Source: Hyaloperonospora brassicae
Taxonomy: Eukaryota; Oomycota; Peronosporomycetes; Peronosporales; Peronosporaceae
Assembly (NCBI GenBank): GCA_947650285.1
Contig: CANTFL010000570.1
Coordinates: forward strand, 62,001-126,000
DNA length: 64,000 nt
Direction: 5' to 3'
The notes under the pieces: generated by a model
Told to the model about the DNA's origin: nothing
The model's database searches: none
What the model saw: only the letters and a program-made list of their open reading frames with translations
In this document: in pieces, positions 33,893 through 45,085 of the stretch
How positions within the stretch are numbered: the stretch's first letter is position 1
How the letters are laid out: each line of letters opens with the position of its first letter
Position numbers and translations under genes: made by a program

Positions 33893-34607
33893 GTGCAAAT
33901 TTCATGGTCGCGCGAGGTGGCGCGGGCCATGCGTGAGTAATTCGTGTTTACTGAACAGAGACGGAACGAAAACGGCTTACTTCAGAGCGGCAGCTGCGGC
34001 GGCGACTGCTACCACTTTTGACGACCAACTGACTCACTGACTGACCAACTGACTGGATCCGCGCGTCCGGCTGGTGAACCCATCTGTGTCCATTACTGTC
34101 CATAGCTTCTTCCAAAAGAGATGGAAGAGCCTTTATAGCCAGCGACGAACCGCTCTACTGACGATGTGGCTGCGGCACCACACTCGCCTGGAGGAACAGT
34201 GATCCAGAGCAACTGCAAGCACCAGAGCACTCGCTGCAACAGAACCAAACGCTACGAAAACAGCGGCGAATAAATATATTGACGCGCCGCTACTCGACCG
34301 ACCACCCCCACCCTCCACAACATCCGCCATCAAAAAACAAAGACGAGCTTTGTGACTCGGACGCCGATTCTCGTCGGAACCACATACTTTCTGCCATCGA
34401 AAGGCAGCTCCTCTTTCCACTCTCTCTTCTCATCATCATCATCATCATCATCATCGTCTCGTCCTCGTCCTCGTCATCGTCTCGTGCGCTCCATCTCTGT
34501 CCACCCGCCCACCCATCCACCGCTATTCATGTCGATACGTCTATCCCCACAACCACACAACACACGCACACGCACATCCGCTCGCCACAACATGGCTACC
34601 TACGCGC
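33893..34607. other. Intergenic WDR24-coiled-coil gene
   Basis: Includes an ATC trinucleotide run (about 34431-34456) and CAC/ACAC-rich DNA. No gene supported. Confidence 0.5.
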
Positions 34608-36242
34608 TCACGCCGAGACAGAACGCGCAAGCACCGCCATCTGCTCCTGCAGTCTCGACTCCATCTGCGCGTGGGCGCGTTCAGCTGCCTCCTTGTCCTT
34701 GTTGAGCTTTGTCTGCCACTTTTCAATGCTCTCGAGCTTCTGGATCACGAGCCGCTGCATCAAAATCAGCACATTCTCCGCCGCGTGTAGATTGCGCATC
34801 CCTTCGATCGAGAGCGCACTATGGGGGTCGTAATGGGTCCGTGTACGCCGAGCAAAGTCAGACACCGGCTGGGGGAATTTAGGCGGTCGCACGTGCGTCA
34901 GCTCGGACGCAAACGACTCGTACTTGCGACGAGCTTCTGGCTGCACCGTGTTACACGCTTGTTCAATCAACTGGCCCGCTTCGACAGCCAATGGGTACGA
35001 GCTGACGGCAAACTCGCGGATACCGCCAGAGTAATTCGGCGACACTACCGCAGCAAGCGCTACACGCAGTAGATGCAGCGCTTTGCGGTACATGGCTTCG
35101 ATGTGATCAGCCTGTTTCTTGACACTTGTCACTGCCTTAATCTCGCTCGAGAAACTCGCAATGCGCGCGTGTAGGTCCAATACAGCCGGCATGTCGACGG
35201 CCTGAAACAGATTGTTCAGGATGTCCTCTTTTTCTCGCTCCAGCATGAGCAGCTCTTCCTGTGCGTCTTCCCATCCAGAACTCAGCAACAGAGTCGGCAC
35301 GGGGCCACTGCTCTCGCTGCCGCTGACATCCCGCATGTCGTCCAAGAGACTGCGTCCCGTGGCGCTCACCCTCGAGATGTTGCTGTTCGTATTGACAAAG
35401 TGGCTGGCCGACGCCGCAAACAAGTTGCTGCCCGTGCCGTGCACGTTGCTCACGTTCACAACCGCTTTGCCATTCTGCGTGATCGTGCCGAGCGTCGTCG
35501 CCGACAGGGCCGTGCTCTGCCGCTCGAGGCGCTGCAGTTCTTCGTCCACGAGCACCGACTCGCTCAGCTTGGCGCACAGCTTCGACTTGAGCTTGGCCAT
35601 CTTGGCTGCTTTGTTGATCGTAAACACGCGGCGAAAGCCGCCGCGTTCTTGCCGCTCCATCTTGTCCAGCAGCTCCTTCTGCGCGTGGATCATCTGCGCC
35701 GAGCTCTTTTTCACCTGGCGCAGCTCTTGTTTGACCTGGTGCGCGCTCACGGCGTCCGAGGCCGCAGCCACTTCATTGTCCATCTGCGACGCGCGCACAA
35801 TGCGCTCGATCGCGTGGTTCACCTGCTCGTACTTCTGCAGCAAGCGGCGGTCGAGCACGACAGCGCTCGAGAGCGTGGGCGGCAGCGACGACCGCAAGTG
35901 GGTCGGGTCGGTCGTGCCCGCGCGTCGCCGGCCGCCCACGCGCTCACTCGCGACGCGGCCCGCGCCGGCCGACGCACACTGCGCCCGGTTGGCGGGCGAG
36001 GGGTGACACTGCATAACGCCCACTGTCGTGCGCCGGTCCGTCGCACTGCGCGGCAGGCCGTCGACGAGGCCGCGGGCGCTCCGGCTCTTGACGGCCGGCG
36101 ACGCGTGTAGCGCGCGACTGCTGTTGCTGCGGTGGCTCGACAGCGACGCGGCAGCGGCAGCGCTCGCGGCGTCCTTGTCCGGGGTCATGACGCGCGCTTG
36201 GTCGTCCCTCTCGCCGTCGTCGGTCGCGGGCCGCGTGCCCAT
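34608..36242 (-). CDS. Conserved-looking coiled-coil protein
   Basis: 544 residues, intronless. The first 120 residues are Ala/Ser/Arg-rich and disordered. From about residue 130 the protein is mostly helical with heptad-like stretches: KQELRQVKKSSAQMIHAQ, KELLDKMERQERGGF, LEREKEDILNNLFQAVDM, IASFSSEIKAVTSVKKQ, and a C-terminal IQKLESIEKWQTKLNKDK run. A Pro-containing central part (THVRPPKFPQPVSDF) interrupts the coils. No catalytic motif, signal peptide or membrane segment. I do not recognise the family. It is probably a cytoplasmic scaffold or cytoskeleton-associated protein. The ATG at 36242 directly follows a GA-rich upstream tract, and a G4 motif lies about 410 nt upstream. Confidence 0.72.
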   Translation of the reverse strand: MGTRPATDDGERDDQARVMTPDKDAASAAAAASLSSHRSNSSRALHASPAVKSRSARGLVDGLPRSATDRRTTVGVMQCHPSPANRAQCASAGAGRVASERVGGRRRAGTTDPTHLRSSLPPTLSSAVVLDRRLLQKYEQVNHAIERIVRASQMDNEVAAASDAVSAHQVKQELRQVKKSSAQMIHAQKELLDKMERQERGGFRRVFTINKAAKMAKLKSKLCAKLSESVLVDEELQRLERQSTALSATTLGTITQNGKAVVNVSNVHGTGSNLFAASASHFVNTNSNISRVSATGRSLLDDMRDVSGSESSGPVPTLLLSSGWEDAQEELLMLEREKEDILNNLFQAVDMPAVLDLHARIASFSSEIKAVTSVKKQADHIEAMYRKALHLLRVALAAVVSPNYSGGIREFAVSSYPLAVEAGQLIEQACNTVQPEARRKYESFASELTHVRPPKFPQPVSDFARRTRTHYDPHSALSIEGMRNLHAAENVLILMQRLVIQKLESIEKWQTKLNKDKEAAERAHAQMESRLQEQMAVLARSVSA

Positions 36243-36255
36243 CGCTGCGGCACAC

Positions 36256-36292
<37 letters not shown>

Positions 36293-38015
36293 CGAGAGTG
36301 AGGGAGGGAGGGAGGGAGCAAGTAGGGAGAGAGAGAGAGAGAGAGAGGGGGCGCGCACGAGCGCGACTGCGACTGCTGCTGCTTCGGGCCGACGGTGGCG
36401 TACCTCGAAGAAACAGAAACTGGGACTGTGTGTGCGCTACGTAATCGCGTGGGCGAGTGGGTGACTCGCTCTTTGGGCTTCGTGTTTGTTTTGTATGGAG
36501 GTTTGTATCGAGGGGGCGGGGAGAACAGACGGACGGACGGACGGACGGACGGTCTGACTTTTTGTGTGTTTTGTGTCTTTTGTGTGTCTGTCAGTGGCTG
36601 TCTGTGTCTGTCTGTCTGTCTGTTTGTTTGGGGAAAGGTCGATAAGGGATGTGGGTGGGTGGGTGGGTCGTGCGATGGTAGTGGATGAGTGTGCGTGTTA
36701 GTGTTTATAGAGGGGGAGACGGGTGTGTGTGTTTGTGCGTTTGTGTGTTTGTGTGTTTGTGTGACTTTTTGTTGCGTGTGTGGCTTTCGACGACAGGTCC
36801 GTGCGCCTCTTTGATCAGGGCTAGGGCATGCGCGCACACACACACACACAGTCGCTCGCCCGCCCGCCCCCTCTCCTGTCGGCGCGTTGGACGACAAGAG
36901 CGGAAACAGTTTCGACGAGACGGTCGCAGAAGTAGCAGTAACTGCACAGTTGGCGCCACAGTGGTGACGACAGTGACGACTGCTGCGGCAGTAGCGTCGA
37001 CGCCGCCCTTTGCGATGCCATTCCGTTTGCCTTTTGAGCGAGTGATTGCGGTTTGGGACGAACACTGAGGGGACATTACGACTGCGACTGCGACTGCTAC
37101 TGCTATTGCTACTGCTATTGTTGTTGTTGTCGTTGTGTGTTTGTGTCGGTTGGTTGTTGTGTCGGTAGTTTGTTTGGTGCACAGTGAGTGGCTCGCAGTG
37201 CGTCGCGTAAGATATCGACGCCGCCGTCCCCCCCCTCCTCCCCCGACAGTGCCGTCTGCTTTGCTTCGTGTGCTTCGCTGCCCGTAGCTGACAATCGCAC
37301 GAGCTCGTCACGGCAAGAGGAGGGCGGACGGCCGGCCAGCCGGAACCTGCACGGCGACGGTCGCTTTCGATCATGTGTCAACCAGTCAACCGACCGCCCG
37401 ACTGACTGACTGTCTGACTCTGTGCGAGGAGTTCAGACCACACGCCGCTGCTCGGTGGGACAATCTCCGAGGAACGCGTCGGTTCGATATGTGACACTGC
37501 GCGACGCCAGGGCCGGGACGCCTTTTCTCGTGCGCACACCTACTACCGACTGACGCATATCATAAACAGGCGCTGGCGTTAAACATACACTTGGCATCCG
37601 GCCACGTGGTGTCCCAAAAGGATCGGTGCAGAGGCTTTTTCCCACAGAAAGGGCTGTCGACGGCGATAAAAAAAGAGGCAGCAGTAGCAGTAGCAGCAGC
37701 GACCGACCGACCGACCGATCGACCGATCGACCGACCGACCGACCGATCGACCGACCGACCGACCGACGCCCTAGCGAGTCAGCGCGTAATCACTGCCATC
37801 TGATCCGCGACCCCTACCCCTCGCGTCTGACCCTGCGCGTGATCGTCGTCCCCGCTTGCAATCTCGAGCCTTGCGCGCGACGGCCGCCTGTCTCTTGTCC
37901 AGTGCGTTTCTATCAGTCCCTTGCGCGTTTCTATCGGTCCCTTGCGCATTTCTATCGCGCGCCACCACCGCACCGCTCGTCGACCGTCGGGGCCGTCGCG
38001 CGCGGTCGACCTCGG
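36243..38015. repeat. Repeat-rich intergenic region
   Basis: Dense simple repeats: (GA)n at 36258-36291 and about 36325-36348, GGAC units at about 36527-36551, CTGT units at about 36605-36630, GTTTGTGT-type units at about 36724-36765, ACAC at 36835-36851, GTTGTT at about 37112-37135, GACC/GATC units at about 37701-37767, and a short tttctatcg direct repeat near 37907-37957. Long frames here on both strands are repeat artefacts. No gene supported. Confidence 0.75.
36653..36667 (+). promoter_or_regulatory. G-quadruplex motif upstream of the coiled-coil gene
   Basis: Four GGG tracts with single T loops, about 410 nt upstream of the ATG at 36242 and on the strand opposite the gene's coding strand. 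Confidence 0.5.
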
Positions 38016-38053
38016 CCAATCACAACGCCGTGCGGCGGGGCTTTTCAGCCAAT
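38016..38053 (+). promoter_or_regulatory. Paired CCAAT boxes of the Aat gene
   Basis: CCAAT at 38016-38020 and again at 38049-38053, same orientation, 33 bp apart, 22-59 nt before the ATG at 38075. Proximity to the ATG implies a very short 5' UTR. Confidence 0.45.
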
Positions 38054-38074
38054 CCCCGGCCGCACCGCCACCCC

Positions 38075-39148
38075 ATGCCGCCGCACCGCACGCCGCGCGC
38101 GCCCGCCGACTACGTCCCCGCGCACCTGCGGCGCTTTGTCTTCCACTCGCAAGACGACTTCTACGTCTCGCGCCACTTCGACCCCGTGCTCCTGAGCCAC
38201 CTCATGTACGCAGGTTTCCTGCCCATCGCCTCGGACGTCCACGAGACGTGCTATCTCCTGCCCAAGCTCCACCAACAGCGCTGTGTGCTGTGTTTCCAGC
38301 CACAGACGCCACAGCACGTGCCCAAGAGCGTGTTGAAGCGCGCCAAGCGGTACACATTCGTACTTAACCGAGACTTCCACGCCGTAGTGGCCGGGTGCCA
38401 CGAGCAGCACGGGGTCCCGTGGCTCTATCCGCCTCTGGTCGAGAGCTTTGAGGCGCTGTTTAAGGCGCGAGAGACCGGTGTGGCGCTCGGTTCGGGCCCA
38501 CGTGTCCAGCTGTGCACTGTCGAGCTCTATGAAGTGGCTACGGACACGCTCGTGGCTGGTGAGCTTGGGTACACGGTGGGCCGTGTCTACACGAGCTTGA
38601 CAGGCTTTAGTCGAGCCAGTGGGGCAGGCACTGTGCAGCTGCATGCCCTGAGCAGGTTTCTGTACTTGGCTGGGTTCAAGATGTGGGATCTCGGCATGTC
38701 GATGGACTACAAGATGAGTTTGGGAGCGACGAACGTGGAGCGCGATGCCTTTCTGGATGGGCTGTACAAGTGGCGGGACCAGCAAGTGCAGCTGACATTG
38801 GGCAGTGAGAGCAGCGAGGAGAGCGACGTGCGGGTGGGTGTGGCAGTGAAGACGCTGTTCGACATGTCGCGACCTCAGCGGGCAGAGATGGGGGACGAGC
38901 AAAGCGAGAAAAGAGTGCGGGAAGTGCAGGATGAGAACGTGGTGGAGACAGTAGCGAGTGGAGACAAGGAGAAGGATGGTGGAAAAGCAGGTGGAGGCGA
39001 GGAGGCGAAGGACGACGCAAGGCACGCGAAACGGGGAGCCCACAGTGAGAAACGAAAAGCAGCGTCGGGTGACGAGCAGCGGGACGAAGCGAAGAGAGGC
39101 AGGGCGAAAGCCGACTTCCGGTCAATGTTGAGACCCGACGTGGATTAA
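38075..39148 (+). CDS. Aat-type aminoacyl-tRNA-protein transferase
   Basis: 357 residues, intronless. Residues about 25-245 match the leucyl/phenylalanyl-tRNA-protein transferase (Aat) family, GNAT-like fold. Motifs: VLKRAKRYTFVLNRDFHAVV (bacterial L-R-R-x-F-x-V...F segment), PWLYPPLVESFEALF (T-W-I-x-x-x-M-x-x-A-Y counterpart), then ELYEVATDTLVAGELGYTVG, SLTGFSRASGAGTVQLHALS (the MFSR...AS-K-AL core) and GFKMWDLGMSMDYKMSLGA (I-D-C-Q...H-L-x-S-L-G-A). The family transfers an amino acid from tRNA to protein N-termini to create N-degrons. In Plasmodium an Aat-like enzyme, ATEL1, is known to have arginyl specificity, so the amino acid here is open. The C-terminal 80 residues are Lys/Glu/Gly-rich with KR clusters, possibly a nuclear signal. 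The ATG at 38075 is the only ATG start in the open frame. Paired CCAAT boxes precede it. Confidence 0.85.
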   Translation: MPPHRTPRAPADYVPAHLRRFVFHSQDDFYVSRHFDPVLLSHLMYAGFLPIASDVHETCYLLPKLHQQRCVLCFQPQTPQHVPKSVLKRAKRYTFVLNRDFHAVVAGCHEQHGVPWLYPPLVESFEALFKARETGVALGSGPRVQLCTVELYEVATDTLVAGELGYTVGRVYTSLTGFSRASGAGTVQLHALSRFLYLAGFKMWDLGMSMDYKMSLGATNVERDAFLDGLYKWRDQQVQLTLGSESSEESDVRVGVAVKTLFDMSRPQRAEMGDEQSEKRVREVQDENVVETVASGDKEKDGGKAGGGEEAKDDARHAKRGAHSEKRKAASGDEQRDEAKRGRAKADFRSMLRPDVD

Positions 39149-39467
39149 ACGACGACTCAATGACTCGCCCTCGTCACGAACGGCGACTGTGCCGTTTTCG
39201 CGAAGACGTGACGGAGTTTACGACAAACTGTTGCTTTGTCATTGTGTGGGACTGGCTGACGGGGACTGGCTGACGGGGACTGGCTCCATTCGCTGCCGCT
39301 CTGAACAAAGTGTTGTACAATACGGGGAGCATATTCGACTCGAGTGGTAGCCGCGATGACAGCGCGGACATCAGGTGTCCTGGATCGGACGTCTCACCGT
39401 TCTTCCGCTCGCCATTGTTGACGATAGCGAGTGCGGAGCTAGCTAGCCTTCTTGGACGACACGTCGG

Positions 39468-42400
39468 TCACAGGAATCCTGCTTCCGATAAACTGTTTAC
39501 AAATAAAATACTCTCCTGCGTATTGGCATTGCGCGCGAGCTGATACAACACAGAGCTGTCTTTCCGAATGCTGTGCAGCGTCGAACAAGTGACACGACGA
39601 GATTAATTCGACTTGCAAAGTCACCCAAGCAAAAGCCGCATAGAGAAACAACGTACGTGTCAATCCGGTGGCGAATGTGGACCTGCGTCCTTCTATCATG
39701 CCGCAAACTGCCGCGTCCTTTCCTGGACACGCCATTTGCGTTCGTTCCATTACCACCACCAGCACTCGAGCTAGCAGGCACGTAGTCGAAATTCTGACGG
39801 TCCAGGGACTCACTGATGATACGGTAGATCTTGCGGAACTTTTGCCAATTCACGAGCCCACCTTCCACAGACTTCATAGCTTCTTCGTACGTGAACAAAT
39901 CCTTCACCAAGATAAACCAACAAGCGAGTCGTGGCTGACCTTCGGCCAAGGCAAACGCTTGACGATAGCTGCGGTAGTTGTCATCGGGCGAGCACACCTG
40001 CTGCAGGCACTGATACTTTTCCTGCGTAGCCGCAGTAACGAGGCTCCACGTGGTGTTGAGCTGCCGAGTACATGGCGCCGACAAGCCAGTGGTGATTTCA
40101 AACAGCGTGTTAAAATTGTTCATCTGGTAGCAGTTGTCCGCCGCATCGATGAAAAGCGTAATCACCTTGGCACGTTCGACGGCCTGCAATTGCGGGTGCA
40201 GAATCTCGCTCGAAACCCACTCAGCCGTTGCATCAAAGAGCTCGATCAAAGCCATCACGTGAGGAGCTTCGCAATGCTTCGTTTCACGTGTCCAGGCCTT
40301 ATTCGTCAGCTCCCGTGGGTTCAGTTTCGAAAAGTACTGATCTGCCTCCATCAGCGTGAGCTGATCGGCCAGTTCTTGGGCAGAGATGCCCGACAGCGGC
40401 TCCAAGTTATCGTAGCCTATACGCGCACTTTTACGCGATGTCGCCGTTGCTCTCGCGCGTTGCAACGTATCCTGAATGATCTCGTCGAAGAAGTCATCCG
40501 TGCCATTGCTACTGGTGCTCGCTTTGACAGCGGCATCAGCGCTGCCGGTAGTAACACCTCGCGCAATCTTCGGCGCCTTTGCAATGGCATTAGATACCAA
40601 ACTCTGTTGCTGAGCTCCTTCGCGCAGCATTCGATCGCTTGCAGCCGCCACGACTGCCGTCCGGTCATCTGCTACAACGGGTATGGGCCGACTCCTCAGC
40701 TGAAATATATCGCCACTGGAAATCTTGGTACGGAGTTTTACCATAGATCGCTCACGCTTGGGGTCCGACGAAGATCGCGGCAGGGCCGGTTTGGTCGTGG
40801 CTTGTGACCGCGTTCGAGAATGCGAAACTCCGCGATCGCCAAGCTGATGCGCCAGCGCTAGCGCCACTACGCTTCGGGAATCCTGACCAGCGTCGCCTCC
40901 TGGACTCAAGACCTGTTTATCAGCCAGCGACGACACCGAAGCTGAAGTCACGAGGGTCGGCGGTGGCAGCGGCTTTGAGTTCACGCGCTGAGATTGGGCT
41001 TTCGCATGGGCTTGCGCTTGGGCCTGGCTGAGAAATTGCGCTTTGGCCTGGGCTTGCGCTTGCGCTTGAGCCTGGACATGAGCTTGCTGCTTCTGTAACG
41101 ACAATAGTTGAGCAACCGTTAGTAGCAGGTTTTCAGCGTGCCGTCGAATGGATGGAATGGGCGACGTGTTCCGAATCTCGCGGAGAAAATTCATCAGCTT
41201 CCGCTGAGCTTTGCGGTCGTTGGCGAGGTCCTGATCAATGAACCCGCTTTCCTTGATCCAGAATTTCAAGACACTCAGCAGGCGCATGATGGACACGTTT
41301 GCCTCCATTCCAGTAGCAATATCTGATCGTGCCGTCGAAACGGACGTCACATTCGACTCTCGCTGCTCACTTTCCTCTTCGAGCGTAATTTGGTCCAGCA
41401 ATAACTGCGTTTCTCTCACAACCTCGGCGTCGAGGCCCCCGCAAAGCGACAGCACAGCTGTATATCGCTTCAGAAGCTTCTTGATAAAGTCGTACGGCGA
41501 GCAGAACGAACGATACGTCAGCAAAAACACGTCGCGAAATTCCGTGTCATACTGGTGAGCGTCTGTAAGACGAGCGATCAGTTTGCCAAGCGATGCATGC
41601 GAGATTTCCCGTTTGCCACCCATGCCGCGATCTGGAGTTTCGTAGCGAATGCGAACTGGCCGAGGCTTTGGCGCAGCATCGCAATCACCTGCTGCATCGT
41701 CACCAGAGTGTGGAACTTTGCGTGCCGCTGCCCGGGGTGTGGCAGAGTCTTGCACGTCAGAAGATAGCGACAAAGGAGGCGGTGGCGGGGGTAGCCCTCC
41801 GCTGCCTCCTGGCGATGCTGGCTGTGTCGAGCCACGCGCCGAACTACGAGCTCGTGTTCTAGCCTGGTCCAGTAGGGGCGAGTCGCTTCCGCGCCTCCTC
41901 CGACTTGTTGCCGCTACTTGGCCAGGTGGTGGTGGGCTCTCCATGAGCTGCCGGCTATGACGACTGCTGTACAGCCGCTGCGAGGATAACGGATCGCGAC
42001 CGTGGCGTTCCTCGTCCGTACTGCTCGAGTTGCCAGAGATCGACCGCTTCAGTCGAAGATGCCACTTCTCCAAGCTGCTGATCGACCCGTCAGCAGATCC
42101 GACCCGTGGACTGCTCGACACAACCTGCAAAGTGCTGCTCGTTACCTCCGTCTCATTGACATTGCCAAGTGACGGCTGCACATGCGCTGATCGCGCCGAC
42201 GGCCGATGGGCCTCACTATTGCTGCACGACGGCACTGTCGCTCGTCGTTTTACCACCATCCGCGATGGTTTCATCATCACAGCAGCAGTTTGTTGCTGCT
42301 GCTGCTGCTGCTGACGGTGTCCCCGGTGTCCTGATCGCCGCTTTGGCCTCTCGTCCCTGTCACTTCCATGCTCACCACCTGAAGACGACGACACATAAGT

Positions 42401-43285
42401 TGCTGGCGATGTCGGCGGCGACTCTAGCATTGGCTTGACCTTGTTTCCTGCCTGTGATGATCCAGTGCCCACCTGATCACAGCCAGCAGCAGTAGCAGCA
42501 GCAGCAGTACTGCGCGCAGCCTTTTGGACACCTCCTGTCTCTGAATCAACACCGTGTGGTGCTGCGGCTACAGCCGCCTTATCCTCAGCTGCAGCTCCTT
42601 CCACGAAACGATCTCTCGACCGATGACGCCTCGGCGGACTGGGCCGGCACGAAAACGCCACTGGCCGTCGTCGCAACGGCTCCATGTCCTTGTCCAGCAC
42701 CTGACCCGCGCCCGTCTCGTGTCCACAAACACGTCCAAGCGCTTCCCCGGCAGACGGTCCGGTCGTCGACGACGCAGTAGAGACCGTCGACGACGACGTT
42801 GGGGTAGCGGTCGCCACGCGATCGTCCCGCACGTCCTTCTGCTCGCGCACTCGTCGATTGCTACTGTTGTTGTTGTTGCTGCTGCTGCTGCTGCTGTTGC
42901 TCCTCGCGGCTCTGCGTCCGTCTCGTTTCGCGGGAGAGGCCGTGTGCACTGCGCTACTTACGGTACTCGTGTTGTGGCTATGGCGGCTTTTGCTGCGGCT
43001 ACTTGGACGAGTGGTGCGACTGCTGCTATTGGTACCACTGCTACTGCTGCTCGTGGCAGTGCTATCGACAGCGCCGGACGAGAGCAGACGACGGGCGACG
43101 GGCGGCGACGTACCGGTACGAGACGGTGCGCCTGTCGGTGTGCGGTCCTGAGCCATAGCGACGCAGACGCCGTCGGGGCGGGCGGGCGACAAGCGGAGAG
43201 GAAGAGGAGCACAGCGGTATGTGGTCGACGGCAATTTGACCAATGGCAGAAGAGCTGCGTCGAACGCGTGAGAGCGCTCTGACAT
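39468..43285 (-). CDS. Ras guanine-nucleotide exchange factor (CDC25-type RasGEF)
   Basis: Two exons, 43285-39657 and 39570-39468, intron 86 nt; 1243 residues from ATG 43285 (an alternative start is 43156). The N-terminal ~540 residues are Ser/Arg-rich and disordered, with a Gln run (encoded near 42285-42312). The RasGEF N-terminal (REM) domain lies at about 555-690: ISHASLGKLIARLTD, then FRDVFLLTYRSFCSPYDFIK. A QA/KA-repeat linker follows (QAQAQAQAKAQFLSQ). The catalytic CDC25 domain is at about 965-1200: ISAQELADQLTLMEADQYF, AWTRETKHCEAPHVMALI, then HCLxNFN-like QMNNFNTLFEITTGLSAP, and DNYRSYRQAF. The second exon restores a normal end (LYQLARNANTQESILFVNSL). It loads GTP on a Ras-like GTPase at the membrane. 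No PH or kinase domain was seen in this protein. Confidence 0.9.
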
Positions 43286-44074
43286 GCGGTCGGAAGTAGT
43301 CGGAGAGAGAGCGAGACACATTGTGAGTGGGCGACTGAACCGGTAGGCGGTGGAAAAGAGGACACTTGAGTGCGGACAGCGTGCGCGACGATAGTGTGTT
43401 CGTTGCGTCTTCGGCTTTGTACGACTGTTGCACACGCGATCGAACAACACGGGGCGGGGGTTGGAGCGAGACGAGGTACAGTGCGTGCGTGACGAGGCGG
43501 TCGATCATTTTGCGGCACTCGATCGTCTCCGTTGGCGCTGAGTGAGTAGTTGGCGGCACGTGTTGAACATAATATGTGCCCAACATCGCAGCATCGTCAG
43601 TGTGGAATGGCGACGACTGGGGGTAAACATATATCTCCATCGAGAAACCCGTCTGCTCTATCGACATGTCGTCGTCAGTGATATAGACCCACAAATGTGG
43701 TGAGAAGATGTGAGATAGTGCACCACGTGATCACGAAAAAATGCACTGCCAGATAGGCCGCCGAGCAGAAAAAGCACTAACTAACAAAGAAGAGAATCAA
43801 TTGCAATTCTCAAAAGTTAGCGATGCGCATGCGATGATACTACACAAAAACATTTACGCAATGTAGCTGGAGCTTCCTCTCGATAGAGTCCATTGCCTTC
43901 TGGTGCATTGGGTAAGCCACAAGTGTTCGAGTCCAGCGACTACCTGTACGAAACCTTCTTGACCAAAGCAGGTTCAACTACAACTATATCTGATACAAAC
44001 TGCTCAGTATTTAAACTCCGGTTTTGGTACTGAGCTTGCGGCCTCTCGGCAGGAGTAACCCTATCAAAAAATTG

Positions 44075-44207
44075 CACCTCCCTGTCAAAGTATTACACCT
44101 CCCTGTCAAAGCATTACACCTCCCTGTCAAAGCATTACACCTCCCTGTCAAAGCATTACACCTCCCTGTCAAAGCATTACGCCTCCCTATCAAAGCATTA
44201 CGCCTCC
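44075..44207. repeat. 21-bp minisatellite
   Basis: Just over six tandem copies of a unit like cacctccctgtcaaagcat plus two bases, nearly perfect in the centre and degenerate at both ends. It is open in one frame as a seven-residue repeat (LHLPVKA), but there is no start context, so translation is unlikely. Confidence 0.93.
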
Positions 44208-45080
44208 GAAGGTGCATGATCTCTACTGCGGAGGGCTTGTTAGCGTGAGGGTAAAGAGCCTGGTGTGTATGGCTTACAAAATCGAGTGATGGTCATCCGT
44301 CGCCCGGTACGATATATACCCACGCACCAGCTTGCACGCACCCAACTTTAGTCAGCCCACGGCCAGGGAAGTGTAGGTCTTAGCTGAAGAGGAGGGTAGC
44401 TGATCGTCGCAACATATGTTGAGTAAGTCTACCGGACCTACCGAAGAATACATGCTTGATAGTACATGTTAACGGTAGATCTACTTGTTACAATACAACC
44501 AAAGGTCAAAGCGATCTACAAGATACTGAGCATTCACGAAGGTCGAGTGAAGTTGGTCCAATGTATTGTATACAAACCAATTATCGTCGTACCGGTGAAG
44601 CATACGGAAGGTACGCCGGGTCGGTCGCACCACTCGCTGAGAGTGTCAGGCAATCAAACAAATAAAAAGTTGCGCGATCACTCGTTAAGTGGCTAGCACG
44701 AATTCTGTTGACTTTGTTCAAACACGAGGTCGAAAAGACTGAGTACAACATATTTGCCACTTCCTCTTCATCCATTAAACTCGCAGCATAAACCCCACTC
44801 ATTTGTACCCATTTACCACGTATTTGAAACCATCTGCGTTGATGGCATGCAAGTATTTTGCTCTATGACACGTAGCTTATCGATGTCATATTTCTACTTT
44901 TTTGCAGGTACACCGACAATGATAAGAATGCAGTGTATTTTTGGATTCAGTATATTGTGCTACATGCTAGATATCGACTTCTTAGTCGATATCTACACTA
45001 CACACAGCGATACTGTGCCAATCTTCACAGCTGCCGTACATCGAAATGGAGATCAACATCAACACCACCATAAGCACCTT

Positions 45081-45085
45081 GTTCT
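45081..45085. repeat. Target-site duplication of copia element 1 (left)
   Basis: GTTCT directly outside the left LTR; the same five bases follow the right LTR at 50301-50305. Confidence 0.85.

Larger units (their letters stand above)
43286..45085. other. Boundary between gene block and transposon block
   Basis: Upstream region of the RasGEF gene to about 43.7 kb, then increasingly AT-rich DNA with the 21-bp minisatellite. Short frames at 44.46-44.80 kb on both strands are not recognised. No gene supported. Confidence 0.45.

Noticed and set aside
36244..37374. Long minus-strand frame upstream of the coiled-coil gene
   Set aside because: Made of microsatellites (THTP, SLSLS, NTHTH); no ordered segment.
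37856..38074. N-terminal targeting extension of the Aat protein
   Set aside because: The open frame upstream of 38075 has no ATG and runs through the CCAAT boxes; it would need a TTG start.
44024..44248. Seven-residue LHLPVKA repeat peptide
   Set aside because: Minisatellite translation without promoter or start context.
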